From Halobacillus salinus (GTDB lineage Bacteria > Bacillota > Bacilli > Bacillales > Halobacillaceae), in NCBI RefSeq assembly GCF_004684905.1, contig NZ_SRJC01000001.1, positions 1,860,001 through 1,924,000 of the forward strand: 64,000 nucleotides of DNA, read 5' to 3'. Every line of letters starts with the position of its first letter. Position 1 is the first letter of the stretch. The notes under the pieces are model-generated. The model had not been told where the DNA came from. It made no database searches and saw nothing but the letters and a program-made list of their open reading frames with translations. A program made the translations under genes and the position numbers. Positions 33,090 to 41,073 of the stretch are shown here, piece after piece.

Positions 33090-34502
33090 TTACAGATATT
33101 TTTTCTGGACTTTCTTTCCTCCATAGCTGAATACGACATCACGTTGTTCGACTACCGTTTCCATGTGGACATTTCGACCCCAAAGCTGATATAGATATGG
33201 AAGAGTCTTCTCTAAGTAACTCACATCAAGCTCCACTTCCTCATAGTGGTGTTTCAAATATAGCTCTCCAGTCTTCATGTAATCTCCATCTTGGACAGTA
33301 ATGTATGGGAACCCTCCATTAACTCGCATCGTCACGAGCTGATCACGAACAGCTTCATGATCTTTGTCGGTAATTTTGTATTTCTGACCCTGCTTCTGGA
33401 ATAAATAAAGATCTTCTCTTCTGACAAGCTCTTTGGTTAAATAATTTCGGATGAAACTTTGATCGGACTCTATTTCACGAACTTCAAAAATCTTCTCCCG
33501 ACCTGACCCCTTCTCGATTCCGTGCCGTTGCATTTCCTCGGTAGGGTTATCATATCTTTCCTCTATATCTTCGAAAATCTTCAACCCTAAATAATATGGG
33601 TTCAACTGTGTTTTAGATGGTTGAACTACACTAGCATTAAGCTTAGCAAAATCAATTACTTCATCACTCGTCAGATCCATTTCTCTTAGAATCCTTGCAT
33701 GCCAGTAAGATGCCCAACCTTCATTCATGATTTTTGTTTCCAACTGTGGCCAGAAATAGAGCATTTCTTCTCTCATCATCGTCAACACATCACGTTGCCA
33801 ATCTTCTAGCTCCCTACTATGTTCTTCAATAAATAACAAAATATCTTTTTCCGGACGAGGAGGAAACTTCTTCTTCCGCTTCATCTTCGGTGCATCTTCT
33901 GAAGAGGACTCTTCCATCTTCCATAAATCATCATATGGTGTAGTCCTTACAGGATCTGTACTTTCTTCCTCATCATCCACCGACCAAGCAAGCTTCGGTC
34001 TAACAAGCGACGGGTCGATATGTTCTTGAATGGCAAGTACCGCATCAAGGAACGACTCGACTTCATCTTTTCCATGAACGCGTTCATACTCGGCGACACG
34101 CTCGGCTGTCGCTGCCATACTCTCCACCATATCCCGTTTTGTATTCTGAAACCTTGCGTTATTTTTGAAAAAATCACAGTGTGCCAGAACATGAGCCACA
34201 ATTAGCTTATTTTGAATCAAACTATTCGAATTAAGCAAAAATGCGTAACATGGATTGGAGTTGATGACCAACTCATAGATCTTGCTCAAGCCCAAGTCAT
34301 ATTGGAGCTTCATCTTGTAATATTGTTTACCGAAACTCCAGTGGGAAAAGCGAGTCGGCATTCCATAAGCACCAAACGTGTAAATGATATCATCAGGACA
34401 AACTTCGTATCTCATCGGATAAAAATCTAATCCGAAACCTTTGGCAATCTCCGTGATTTCTTCTATAGCATATCTGAGCTTATTCTGATCCTCTGGTTTC
34501 AA
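33090..34502 (-). CDS. spoVR: SpoVR family protein
   Basis: This is a 470-residue cytosolic protein needed for spore cortex formation in B. subtilis. Family blocks are plain: [33 protein letters not shown]-type text at residues 18-50, then [15 protein letters not shown] near residue 115 and [15 protein letters not shown] near residue 275. The biochemical activity is not known. I choose the TTG at 34502, which gives the protein N-terminus [18 protein letters not shown], matching SpoVR and standing 8 nt after AAGGAGG; the frame remains open to 34559 without that support. It follows a GNAT gene with 63 nt between, so the two may be cotranscribed. It ends with a terminator at 33044. Confidence 0.92.
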   Translation of the reverse strand: MKPEDQNKLRYAIEEITEIAKGFGLDFYPMRYEVCPDDIIYTFGAYGMPTRFSHWSFGKQYYKMKLQYDLGLSKIYELVINSNPCYAFLLNSNSLIQNKLIVAHVLAHCDFFKNNARFQNTKRDMVESMAATAERVAEYERVHGKDEVESFLDAVLAIQEHIDPSLVRPKLAWSVDDEEESTDPVRTTPYDDLWKMEESSSEDAPKMKRKKKFPPRPEKDILLFIEEHSRELEDWQRDVLTMMREEMLYFWPQLETKIMNEGWASYWHARILREMDLTSDEVIDFAKLNASVVQPSKTQLNPYYLGLKIFEDIEERYDNPTEEMQRHGIEKGSGREKIFEVREIESDQSFIRNYLTKELVRREDLYLFQKQGQKYKITDKDHEAVRDQLVTMRVNGGFPYITVQDGDYMKTGELYLKHHYEEVELDVSYLEKTLPYLYQLWGRNVHMETVVEQRDVVFSYGGKKVQKKYL

Positions 34503-34565
34503 AGGTGCCCCCTCCTTCGATTTCGTTACCTTACTATATGACAGGACAAGGGCTAACATGAAGAA

Positions 34566-35060
34566 TCAAGGTAAGATCCGTGCCATTATATACTCATCCA
34601 CCCAGTCTCCCGATACTTTGAGAGAATTCTTCTTGACACCTTCTATCTGAAAGTCGTATTTTTCATAAAGGCCGATTGCCTGTTCATTGTGGGTCATTAC
34701 CATCAGCTCCAGACGTTTCAACTCTTTTTCTTCAGCCCACTTGATAGCACAATCAAACAAGCTTGAAGCAATCCCCTCTCCTCTGTACTCTTTCTTGACA
34801 CCTATGACAAGTTTAACAGCGTGACAATTTCGTCTTGCCTGTCCCCCCAAACAAGTTATGTGACCTACAAGTTCCCCATTTCTCATCACTCCGATGATAG
34901 TCGAATTCCCCTGTTCTCTGAAGCTTTCGATCATGGCTTTAGCCTGGTTTTCGCTCATCTGTCTTTCTCCAGGTTCAAATAGTAAGAACTCTGATTCTGA
35001 TTCAAGTTGTTCAAGCAATGTTATGTATAATGATGCTTCTGTTGGTTTTAAGTGTTGCAC
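34566..35060 (-). CDS. GNAT-family N-acetyltransferase
   Basis: This is a 164-residue GNAT enzyme. The CoA-binding loop lies in VKKEYRGEGIASSLFDCAI (YRGEGIA, R/QxxGxG/A) near residue 100, preceded by the strand CHAVKLVIG. The C-terminal motif HNEQAIGLYEKYDFQIEGV is well conserved. The start GTG at 35060 has AAGGAGG 7 nt before it, while a more distant TTG (35078) is inside or next to the ribosome site. It lies upstream of spoVR in the same direction; a shared transcript is possible but not proven. Confidence 0.8.
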   Translation of the reverse strand: MQHLKPTEASLYITLLEQLESESEFLLFEPGERQMSENQAKAMIESFREQGNSTIIGVMRNGELVGHITCLGGQARRNCHAVKLVIGVKKEYRGEGIASSLFDCAIKWAEEKELKRLELMVMTHNEQAIGLYEKYDFQIEGVKKNSLKVSGDWVDEYIMARILP

Positions 35061-35175
35061 GCAATTCCCTCCTTGCAAAATGTTTATGTTAAATCATACC
35101 AAAAGGAAAGTAATACGTCACTCTCGTTACAGATGCCACCCGAAGATAAATTCTAAGCAAAATGGTAGGTCGAGT

Positions 35176-35210
35176 AAAAAAAAGCCAACCTTAACGTAAG
35201 GCTGGCTTTT
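35176..35210 (-). terminator. Terminator of the YhcN-type gene
   Basis: The stem AAAGCCAaCCTT/AAGGcTGGCTTT with a 5-nt loop is followed by a run of T on the - strand. Confidence 0.85.
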
Positions 35211-35218
35211 CGTCTTGC

Positions 35219-35758
35219 TTATTTGGCTTCTGGGAATACACGATCGACCATTTGTCCGAATTCCTTGAAGAAACCGCTGACTGGGTCGCCAGCTTTCATG
35301 TCATTCACGTAATTATCAGTTAAATCAACGAAATCTGGATTCGTCGAGATATAAACATTGTTAATGTCCTGATCTGTTGATTTAACAGCTTTCGTGATTT
35401 TACTCTCGACATCGTCAGACAAATCTTCAGACCCTTTACGATCTTTCATGACAGCTGCAACGTAAGCATTGTCACGTGTTTTCAACACGTAAGCTTTATC
35501 TATACCTTTAACATCTTTTTTGATGTTGTCAGCAGCTGCTTTGGCCACCTGGTAGTTCGTGTTTTGAACCATGCCACGATCGTTGTCATATCGGTTGGCA
35601 CGGTTGCCTTCCTCATACATATCGTCTGCCTTTCGCTCAAAACGGGTATTTTGTACACCTTCGTAGTTCCCGTCCCCTGTACCTGTTTCCTGCTCTGCTT
35701 GACAGGCTACTAGGGCTGAAGCCGCTAACAGTGTTACTGCCAATGATTTTAACTTCAT
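35219..35758 (-). CDS. YhcN/YlaJ-type sporulation lipoprotein
   Basis: This 179-residue lipoprotein has a lipobox LVAC (Cys near residue 19) after a short hydrophobic signal. The mature domain belongs to the YhcN/YlaJ family, made in the forespore and found in the spore inner membrane, with a role in outgrowth or germination. AADNIKKDVKGIDKAYVLKTRDNAYVAAV and VYISTNPDFVDLTDNY are its typical segments. A sigma-G-like promoter lies 30-60 nt upstream (35789-35818). The gene is close to spoVR and the YhcX-type gene, a cluster that is also loosely neighbouring in B. subtilis. AGGAGGG precedes the ATG at 35758. Confidence 0.85.
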   Translation of the reverse strand: MKLKSLAVTLLAASALVACQAEQETGTGDGNYEGVQNTRFERKADDMYEEGNRANRYDNDRGMVQNTNYQVAKAAADNIKKDVKGIDKAYVLKTRDNAYVAAVMKDRKGSEDLSDDVESKITKAVKSTDQDINNVYISTNPDFVDLTDNYVNDMKAGDPVSGFFKEFGQMVDRVFPEAK

Positions 35759-35788
35759 GATGGTAATCCCTCCTTAGCAGCTTACTCG

Positions 35789-35818
35789 TAGTATGTGCTT
35801 GCTAAAGGGATTTATTCT
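35789..35818 (-). promoter_or_regulatory. Candidate sigma-G/F promoter of the YhcN-type gene
   Basis: On the - strand CATACTA (35789-35795) is preceded, after 17 nt, by AGAATA (35813-35818). The -10 element is identical with the ones proposed for the SASP and gerA-type genes in this window. Confidence 0.6.
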
Positions 35819-35822
35819 CTCC

Positions 35823-36293
35823 TCAAAGAATGGAATCTGGGAGGCTCCACCATACGAATAGTACTACTGTATAGACGAAGAACATGGCATTTAGAAACAT
35901 CAAAAATACTGGGAGCAACGCAAATAACCCTTGAATGGCATTGTAACTAATTCGCATCAGAATAATTCCAATTATAGTTAGAATATACAAGCTAACAAAC
36001 CATATCCAATGGAAATTCGTATCTTGATTAATACCAGCGTGATGTCCCACCACATAGACAATCCATGGAACAAAAAAGCTGAGAATAGCTATCGGAATAT
36101 ATTTCTGGTCACTTTTTATGTAGTACAGCGAAATCATAGCACTTATGATTGTTAATCCTCCCAGTATTTCACTAATCAACACCATGGTACTATGTGCCGA
36201 TTCACTTTGAGCTGTTGCAAAGCTTGAGATAATAAACAGTACAGTTCCGATCACTAGCCCTACATTAACATAAAGCAGTTGTTTCTCATTCAT
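35823..36293 (-). CDS. Hypothetical integral membrane protein
   Basis: This 156-residue protein has about five hydrophobic segments: residues 8-25, 38-57, 68-82, 96-112 and 122-150. No domain is recognised, and no catalytic motifs are visible. A short polar stretch around HHAGINQDTNFHW lies between segments. The ATG at 36293 is preceded by AAGGGAG. It lies upstream of the YhcN-type gene in the same direction, with the YhcN promoter between them, so it may be expressed independently. No clear terminator follows it. Confidence 0.6.
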   Translation of the reverse strand: MNEKQLLYVNVGLVIGTVLFIISSFATAQSESAHSTMVLISEILGGLTIISAMISLYYIKSDQKYIPIAILSFFVPWIVYVVGHHAGINQDTNFHWIWFVSLYILTIIGIILMRISYNAIQGLFALLPVFLMFLNAMFFVYTVVLFVWWSLPDSIL

Positions 36294-36514
36294 CCCACAA
36301 AACTCCCTTCAAGGTCAAAACAACTAAGTCAATCATTTCCATACCATCATATCAAAAATTTTATCATTGATGGGAGAAAAACACAGATTACGTCTACTTT
36401 CCCAAAACTGTGACGAAATTTCTGATTCACATGGATGGAAGTCGGAGATAATAAGACCATTCCTTTGAACATGCGTAAGCCATCGCTTCAGCTGATATAA
36501 AGGATGTGTACCCC

Positions 36515-36748
36515 ATGAATAACCTTGATTATGACAAAGCCCTGCATTATATGATTTGGGGGCAATGGGACGACTTACTCGTTCTTATGGTGCGTACCAA
36601 AGACAATTTTCTTTCCAAGAAAATTGAGGTTTTCTTACACGCATGCTACTACCCTGTAAGTGAAGTGGATATGTTAAAGTCACATGAGAGTCTGCTGCAC
36701 TATATCGACCACGCACAAGATACAGCTGATGTTGAGCTGTTCATATAA
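36515..36748 (+). CDS. YhdB-like small protein
   Basis: This is a 77-residue soluble protein. NNLDYDKALHYMIWGQWDDLLVLMVRTKDNFLSKKIEVFLHA resembles the YhdB family of small Bacillus proteins. Its function is unknown. The ATG at 36515 is used; an upstream GTG (36506) directly abuts AAAGGA and is less likely. In B. subtilis, yhdB is near spoVR and yhcX lies not far away, and a similar neighbourhood occurs here. It is convergent with the YhcX-type gene and shares its bidirectional terminator. The family assignment is from memory and moderate. Confidence 0.65.
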   Translation: MNNLDYDKALHYMIWGQWDDLLVLMVRTKDNFLSKKIEVFLHACYYPVSEVDMLKSHESLLHYIDHAQDTADVELFI

Positions 36749-36750
36749 GG

Positions 36751-36786
36751 AAAGAACCACTCCGTCGAAGGAGTGGTTCTTTTTTA
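36751..36786. terminator. Bidirectional terminator
   Basis: The perfect 13-bp stem (36751-36763 with 36770-36782) with a 6-nt loop has T runs on both strands. It serves the small YhdB-like gene and the convergent GNAT-nitrilase fusion. Confidence 0.9.
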
Positions 36787-38346
36787 TGTCCGCTCAGGTT
36801 TTATTTCCTGTTTGAATTGATAAGTCAAATCGAACAAGTCTCTGCGGCGGTCTCTTAACTGCCTGACAGTACCTGATTTCCTTTGGCGTCTCAACACTTC
36901 CAGGTCGACATCCCCGACCACGACAGACTCGACATTGGCATTGCACTCGCCGACAATCCCATCACGAGCAAACTCGAAATCGGATGGCGTGAAAATGCCG
37001 GATTGGGCATACTGAATATCCATATTTTCTACTTGTGTCAGATTGCCGACAGTCCCTGCTAATACTGTGTACACTTGGTTTTCAACAGCCCTTGCCTGGG
37101 CACAATAACGCACACGCAAGTAGCCCTGTCGATCGTCCGTACAGAAAGGAACGAAAATGATATTGGCTCCTTGATCTACAGCATAACGAGAAAGTTCCGG
37201 GAATTGGATGTCATAGCAGATTTGAATTGCAATCTTTCCGCAATCCGTATCAAATACTTTTACAGCGTCTCCGGGCTGAATTCCCCACCAAGTTCGTTCA
37301 TTCGGTGTTACATGAATCTTATACTGCTTTTCGATCGTTCCATCTCGCCTGAACAGGTAAGAAATATTGTAGATATTATCATCTTCTTCTACAAAATGGG
37401 ACCCCCCAATGATATTGACATTGTACTTAACCGCTAACTGAGTAAACATACCGATATAATCTTCCGTGAACTCAGATAGCCTCCGTACAGCTCTTGAAGG
37501 GACTTTCTCATCCAGGAATGACATGAGTTGTGTAGTGAAAATTTCAGGAAACACGACAAAGTCTGTTTTATAATCTGCAGCAACGTCTACGTAATATTCA
37601 CATTGCTTATGGAATTCCTCAAACGAGTCGATATTCTTCATCATGTATTGGACCACCATGATACGAACAGGGTTACTCGTTTTGAAATGTCGTTTCGTAC
37701 GAGCCCTGTAGTCAATATTATTCCATTCCATAAGTGTTGCGTATTTCGAAGACATCTTATCATCCGGGAGATAATTAGGGTTGATCCGCATCACACTGAA
37801 TCCATTAATAATTTGGAAAGTTAATACTGGGTCATAAATGTTTTGATTACGTACTTCTTCCACGTATTCTCTTGGGGTCATCTCATCCTCATGCTTATGA
37901 TAATTAGGAATCCTTCCTCCAATAATGATGCTCTTTAAGTTCAATTCGCGGGCGAGTTCTTTCCTTGCCTCATACAACCGTCTACCTATCTTCATCCCAC
38001 GAAATTCAGGATGTACCATTACCTCTATACCATATAAATTGTATCCATCCGGATCATGATTCGTTATATACCCTTCATCCGTAATGTCATCCCAAGTATG
38101 CTTATCATCGTATTCATCAAAATTGACGATTAAGCTAGAGCAACTCCCGATAATATCTCCGTCGTATTCTACTACAAACTGACCTTCTGGGAACAGAGTG
38201 AGATGGCTCTCCAGATGCTCTCTTTTCCATGGATCCATATCCGGAAAACAAGACTTCTGCAGCTCAAAGATCTGTTCTATATCCTTTTCTTGCATGTTCC
38301 GTACAATCATCTTCTTTTCAAATTGGGTTAAATCAAGTTTTGACAT
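36784..38346 (-). CDS. GNAT-nitrilase fusion protein (YhcX-like)
   Basis: This 520-residue protein fuses two domains. Residues about 10-200 are a GNAT acetyltransferase with the CoA loop in VHPEFRGMKIGRRLYEARKE. Residues about 225-500 are a carbon-nitrogen hydrolase with the Glu-Lys-Cys triad: Glu in VFPEIFTT, Lys in KQYKIHVTPNE and Cys in IAIQICYDIQFPE. The length and order match B. subtilis YhcX, an uncharacterised member. One enzyme could acetylate a product made by the other, but that is speculation. AAGGAGAG precedes the ATG at 38346. No operon partner is seen. Confidence 0.88.
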   Translation of the reverse strand: MSKLDLTQFEKKMIVRNMQEKDIEQIFELQKSCFPDMDPWKREHLESHLTLFPEGQFVVEYDGDIIGSCSSLIVNFDEYDDKHTWDDITDEGYITNHDPDGYNLYGIEVMVHPEFRGMKIGRRLYEARKELARELNLKSIIIGGRIPNYHKHEDEMTPREYVEEVRNQNIYDPVLTFQIINGFSVMRINPNYLPDDKMSSKYATLMEWNNIDYRARTKRHFKTSNPVRIMVVQYMMKNIDSFEEFHKQCEYYVDVAADYKTDFVVFPEIFTTQLMSFLDEKVPSRAVRRLSEFTEDYIGMFTQLAVKYNVNIIGGSHFVEEDDNIYNISYLFRRDGTIEKQYKIHVTPNERTWWGIQPGDAVKVFDTDCGKIAIQICYDIQFPELSRYAVDQGANIIFVPFCTDDRQGYLRVRYCAQARAVENQVYTVLAGTVGNLTQVENMDIQYAQSGIFTPSDFEFARDGIVGECNANVESVVVGDVDLEVLRRQRKSGTVRQLRDRRRDLFDLTYQFKQEIKPERT

Positions 38347-38495
38347 AGAGAAACTCTCCTTATGAATGCAATCGTTTACACAATCGTACTGAAAAGGCTC
38401 AGCAATTGTCTAGTTTTTAATAGGCTGAAAATGAAATGTATGAATTGAATCACTTCAAATCTTGGTTTACTATAAGGTGAGAAGAGGTGTAGCCT

Positions 38496-39128
38496 ATGAA
38501 TGGATTTGAAAGGCGAAAAGAAAGAAAAAAGCAAAACATATTGCAGGCAGCGTTGCAGCTGTTCAGCGAATATGGGGTACAAAAGGTAAGTATTCAAGAA
38601 ATCGCCCAACAGGCCGAAGTCTCACAGGTAACAATCTATAATTATTTTGGAAGTAAAGATCAACTGTTATACCGAACCGTCGAAATGCTCGTTAGGGACC
38701 GTATCGAACAAAGTTCTTCCATCATAGACGATGATTCAATGAGCTTTCAAGAAAAGATAAAGCTGATCATTACGAATAAAAAACAGGATTTGCTCAAATT
38801 CAACTCAGAATTCCTTCAGTCTGTTGTCTCTGACCAACCAGACATTCAGAAGTTACTTTCCACTATTACAGAAAAAGAGTCTGTACCTATGTTGATGAGA
38901 TTGGTTAAGCAAGGAAAAGCGGAGGGTTCTATTCACCCTGACCTCTCGTTTGAGACAATCATGTTCTTTGTGGAAATGTACTATAAGGGGTTCGAAGCCA
39001 TGCCTGAGAACAATCAGCAATCGCTATCGTTACTCGGCGAGGAACTTCTTCATATATTTTTCTATGGCATTATGGGTGGCATGGACGAGCAGATTCATGA
39101 ACAAAATAATAACCCACTTAGAAAATAA
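38496..39128 (+). CDS. TetR-family transcriptional regulator
   Basis: This 210-residue protein has the TetR N-terminal helix-turn-helix: LQLFSEYGVQKVSIQEIAQQAEVSQVTIYNYFGSKDQLLY, at about residues 20-60. The C-terminal ligand domain (residues 70-200) is not similar to a known effector class. Such proteins usually repress a nearby transporter or enzyme gene and their own gene. Here the adjacent - strand genes are the YhcX-type fusion and, downstream, a flavoprotein disulfide reductase. No operator pair is apparent. AGAGGTG lies 8 nt before the ATG. The terminator at 39124 follows. Confidence 0.88.
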   Translation: MNGFERRKERKKQNILQAALQLFSEYGVQKVSIQEIAQQAEVSQVTIYNYFGSKDQLLYRTVEMLVRDRIEQSSSIIDDDSMSFQEKIKLIITNKKQDLLKFNSEFLQSVVSDQPDIQKLLSTITEKESVPMLMRLVKQGKAEGSIHPDLSFETIMFFVEMYYKGFEAMPENNQQSLSLLGEELLHIFFYGIMGGMDEQIHEQNNNPLRK

Positions 39129-39155
39129 CGTCTAGAAGAAATTCTAGACGTTATT
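39124..39155. terminator. Bidirectional terminator
   Basis: The perfect 13-bp stem (39124-39136 with 39143-39155) with a 6-nt loop lies between the TetR gene and the convergent flavoprotein gene. Confidence 0.88.
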
Positions 39156-39161
39156 CTTTCA

Positions 39162-40586
39162 TCAGCGTAAGTTTTGGACATACCAGCTCAGCGCTTTGTT
39201 TATCGGACTATTGAAAAGTTTCTCTCTCCAGTACAAATCAGCCGTTTGTGTTACTACATTATTCTTAGCAGGGTAAGGGTGAACGATGTTCGAGATCGAC
39301 TGGAACTTCTTATTCAGCGCCTGAACCGTGCCGACCTCCTGCATCCATTCACCGGCACCGTCCCCAATAGCATGTGCTCCTACAATTTTACCACTACTGG
39401 TTGTCAGTACTTTCACCAGTCCTTCTTTATGTTGCTCAGCCATGAACCTGTCGTTGTGCTCAAGCTTGGTCTTGAAGGTCATAAGAGAATCACCATACAC
39501 ACTTCTCGCATCTTGTTCGGTCATCCCTAGGTGATAGATCTCAGGGTCCGTATAGACCACCCATGGCACCTTCGTATAGGACACTTTTCTAGAAAGGCCA
39601 AACACTGCATTTGAAACAGCTATTTTCCCTTCCATGCCTGCAACATGTGTAAATGGCATGGAACCATTGCAATCGCCTACCGCATACACTTGTCGTTTAT
39701 TGGTTCTGAGGCTTTTGTCCACCGCAATGAATCCTTTCTTGTCCGTATCAATACCAGCTGCTTCTAAGTTCAAACCACCCGTGTTCGGCGTTCTCCCTGT
39801 AGCTACTAGTACTTGTTCCGCAGCAATCTGACTACTCTGACCATCCTTCGTATAATGAATGGTCGCACCATTTTCTCCACGTTCCACTTTATCAACGACA
39901 GCATTAGTCATCAGATGAACGCTGGATGATATTAAGTGAGAAGCGGTGGAAGCAATTTCTTCATCTTCTTTCGAAAGGATCCGTTCTGCCCCTTCCAATA
40001 CGGTCACCTCTACTCCTAAGCGCGCCATCGCCTGAGAGAGCTCTAGTCCGATGATTCCGCCACCGATCACGGCGAGTGACTGAGGACGCTTCTTTAGTGA
40101 AAAGATGGATTCATTGGTGATATAGTCAATGGAATCCATACCTTCGATTGGAGGTACTAGAGGAGAGGAGCCTGTGGAGATGATGATTCGCTTTGCAGTA
40201 ATCGTCTGATCTCCCACCTTGAGTGTATGTTCATCTTCAAATGCCGCTTCCGCTTCATAGATATCAATCCCTAAGTTGATAAATCTCTCTTTTGAATCGT
40301 GATTTTGTACGTCTTGAACTGCAGTTTGAACCCTTTTCATTGTCGACTCAAATAATTGATCATACTCTTGGTCATTTAGAGTTGAAATCTCATTAGCTTG
40401 ATACACTTCTTTAGCACCTTGGATGAGGGCTTTAGATGGCATGCAGCCATAATGAAGGCAATCTCCGCCAAGTTGACTCTTTCGTTCGATCAAAGCAACT
40501 TTCGCTCCGAAACTGGCGGCCCCGGCAGCAACCGTCAAGCCACCAGAACCACCACCTATTACTGCTATTTGATAGTCGAAGCTCAT
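39162..40586 (-). CDS. Flavoprotein disulfide reductase (mercuric reductase/Lpd-like)
   Basis: This 474-residue FAD-dependent pyridine nucleotide disulfide oxidoreductase contains the FAD motif GGGSGGLTVAAGAASFG at the N-terminus, and the redox cysteines in GGDCLHYGCMPSKAL. The NAD(P) motif GGGIIGLELSQAMARLG lies near residue 178, and a second FAD motif, YAVGDCNG, near residue 310. The C-terminal HPYPAKNNVV replaces the HPT..E motif of true Lpd, and the terminal CC pair and HMA domain of classical MerA are missing. A general disulfide or quinone reductase is therefore more likely than a mercuric reductase. The gene overlaps the upstream DUF1499 gene by 4 nt, and the two form an operon. Confidence 0.83.
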   Translation of the reverse strand: MSFDYQIAVIGGGSGGLTVAAGAASFGAKVALIERKSQLGGDCLHYGCMPSKALIQGAKEVYQANEISTLNDQEYDQLFESTMKRVQTAVQDVQNHDSKERFINLGIDIYEAEAAFEDEHTLKVGDQTITAKRIIISTGSSPLVPPIEGMDSIDYITNESIFSLKKRPQSLAVIGGGIIGLELSQAMARLGVEVTVLEGAERILSKEDEEIASTASHLISSSVHLMTNAVVDKVERGENGATIHYTKDGQSSQIAAEQVLVATGRTPNTGGLNLEAAGIDTDKKGFIAVDKSLRTNKRQVYAVGDCNGSMPFTHVAGMEGKIAVSNAVFGLSRKVSYTKVPWVVYTDPEIYHLGMTEQDARSVYGDSLMTFKTKLEHNDRFMAEQHKEGLVKVLTTSSGKIVGAHAIGDGAGEWMQEVGTVQALNKKFQSISNIVHPYPAKNNVVTQTADLYWREKLFNSPINKALSWYVQNLR

Positions 40587-40984
40587 TGTCCTACACCTTC
40601 TACTTCCTTATTCTTATACTTAGCAGCGATATCTTCCATACGTTTCCTGTTCACCCCGAAGTCGGAGTAACCTACTCTTGAAGCAGAGCGAAAGTGAACC
40701 ACTTGTTGGTCCTCATCAAAATAGAATTCCACATCATCTTTAAAACGCATAATTTTAGACTTCACTACCGCATGCATATAATGTTCTGAGTCATCCTCTA
40801 TTGTGGTGCGTTCCATATCACTCAGTATTTCTTTCACTTTCTGTTTTGTTTCCATTAAACCTCCGTCAAAAGGAAGAGGTTCCATTTGTTTGTCTTGGTC
40901 GCTTGTCTGTGTGGATACACAGTTTGGAGAACTAGGGCATTCCCCTAACTTCCCATTCTTCACTCCAATATGTTGGTTCGACAT
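40583..40984 (-). CDS. DUF1499 domain protein
   Basis: This is a 133-residue protein with the DUF1499 signatures: ECPSSPNCVST (residues 14-24), SKIMRFKDDVEFYFDE and the strongly conserved RSASRVGYSDFGVNRKRMEDI near residue 104. The function of the family is unknown. The ATG at 40984 (second Met) gives 7 nt to AAGGAGG. It overlaps the flavoprotein gene by 4 nt, so translational coupling suggests a joint function, possibly in redox or cofactor handling. It has no signal peptide. Confidence 0.82.
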   Translation of the reverse strand: MSNQHIGVKNGKLGECPSSPNCVSTQTSDQDKQMEPLPFDGGLMETKQKVKEILSDMERTTIEDDSEHYMHAVVKSKIMRFKDDVEFYFDEDQQVVHFRSASRVGYSDFGVNRKRMEDIAAKYKNKEVEGVGQ

Positions 40985-41033
40985 CATTATTCCTCCTTAC
41001 ATAGACACTACCTATATATTCACTAAAACGGCA

Positions 41034-41064
41034 ATAAAAAAACACCCCCAAGACCTGGGAGTGT
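41034..41064 (-). terminator. Terminator of sigI-rsgI
   Basis: The stem ACACcCCCA/TGGGaGTGT is followed by a long A run read as T on the - strand. Confidence 0.85.
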
Positions 41065-41073
41065 GAAATCACC

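Noticed and set aside
39162-40586. Mercury-resistance operon
   Set aside because: No merR, merT or merP genes, no HMA domain and no C-terminal vicinal Cys pair.
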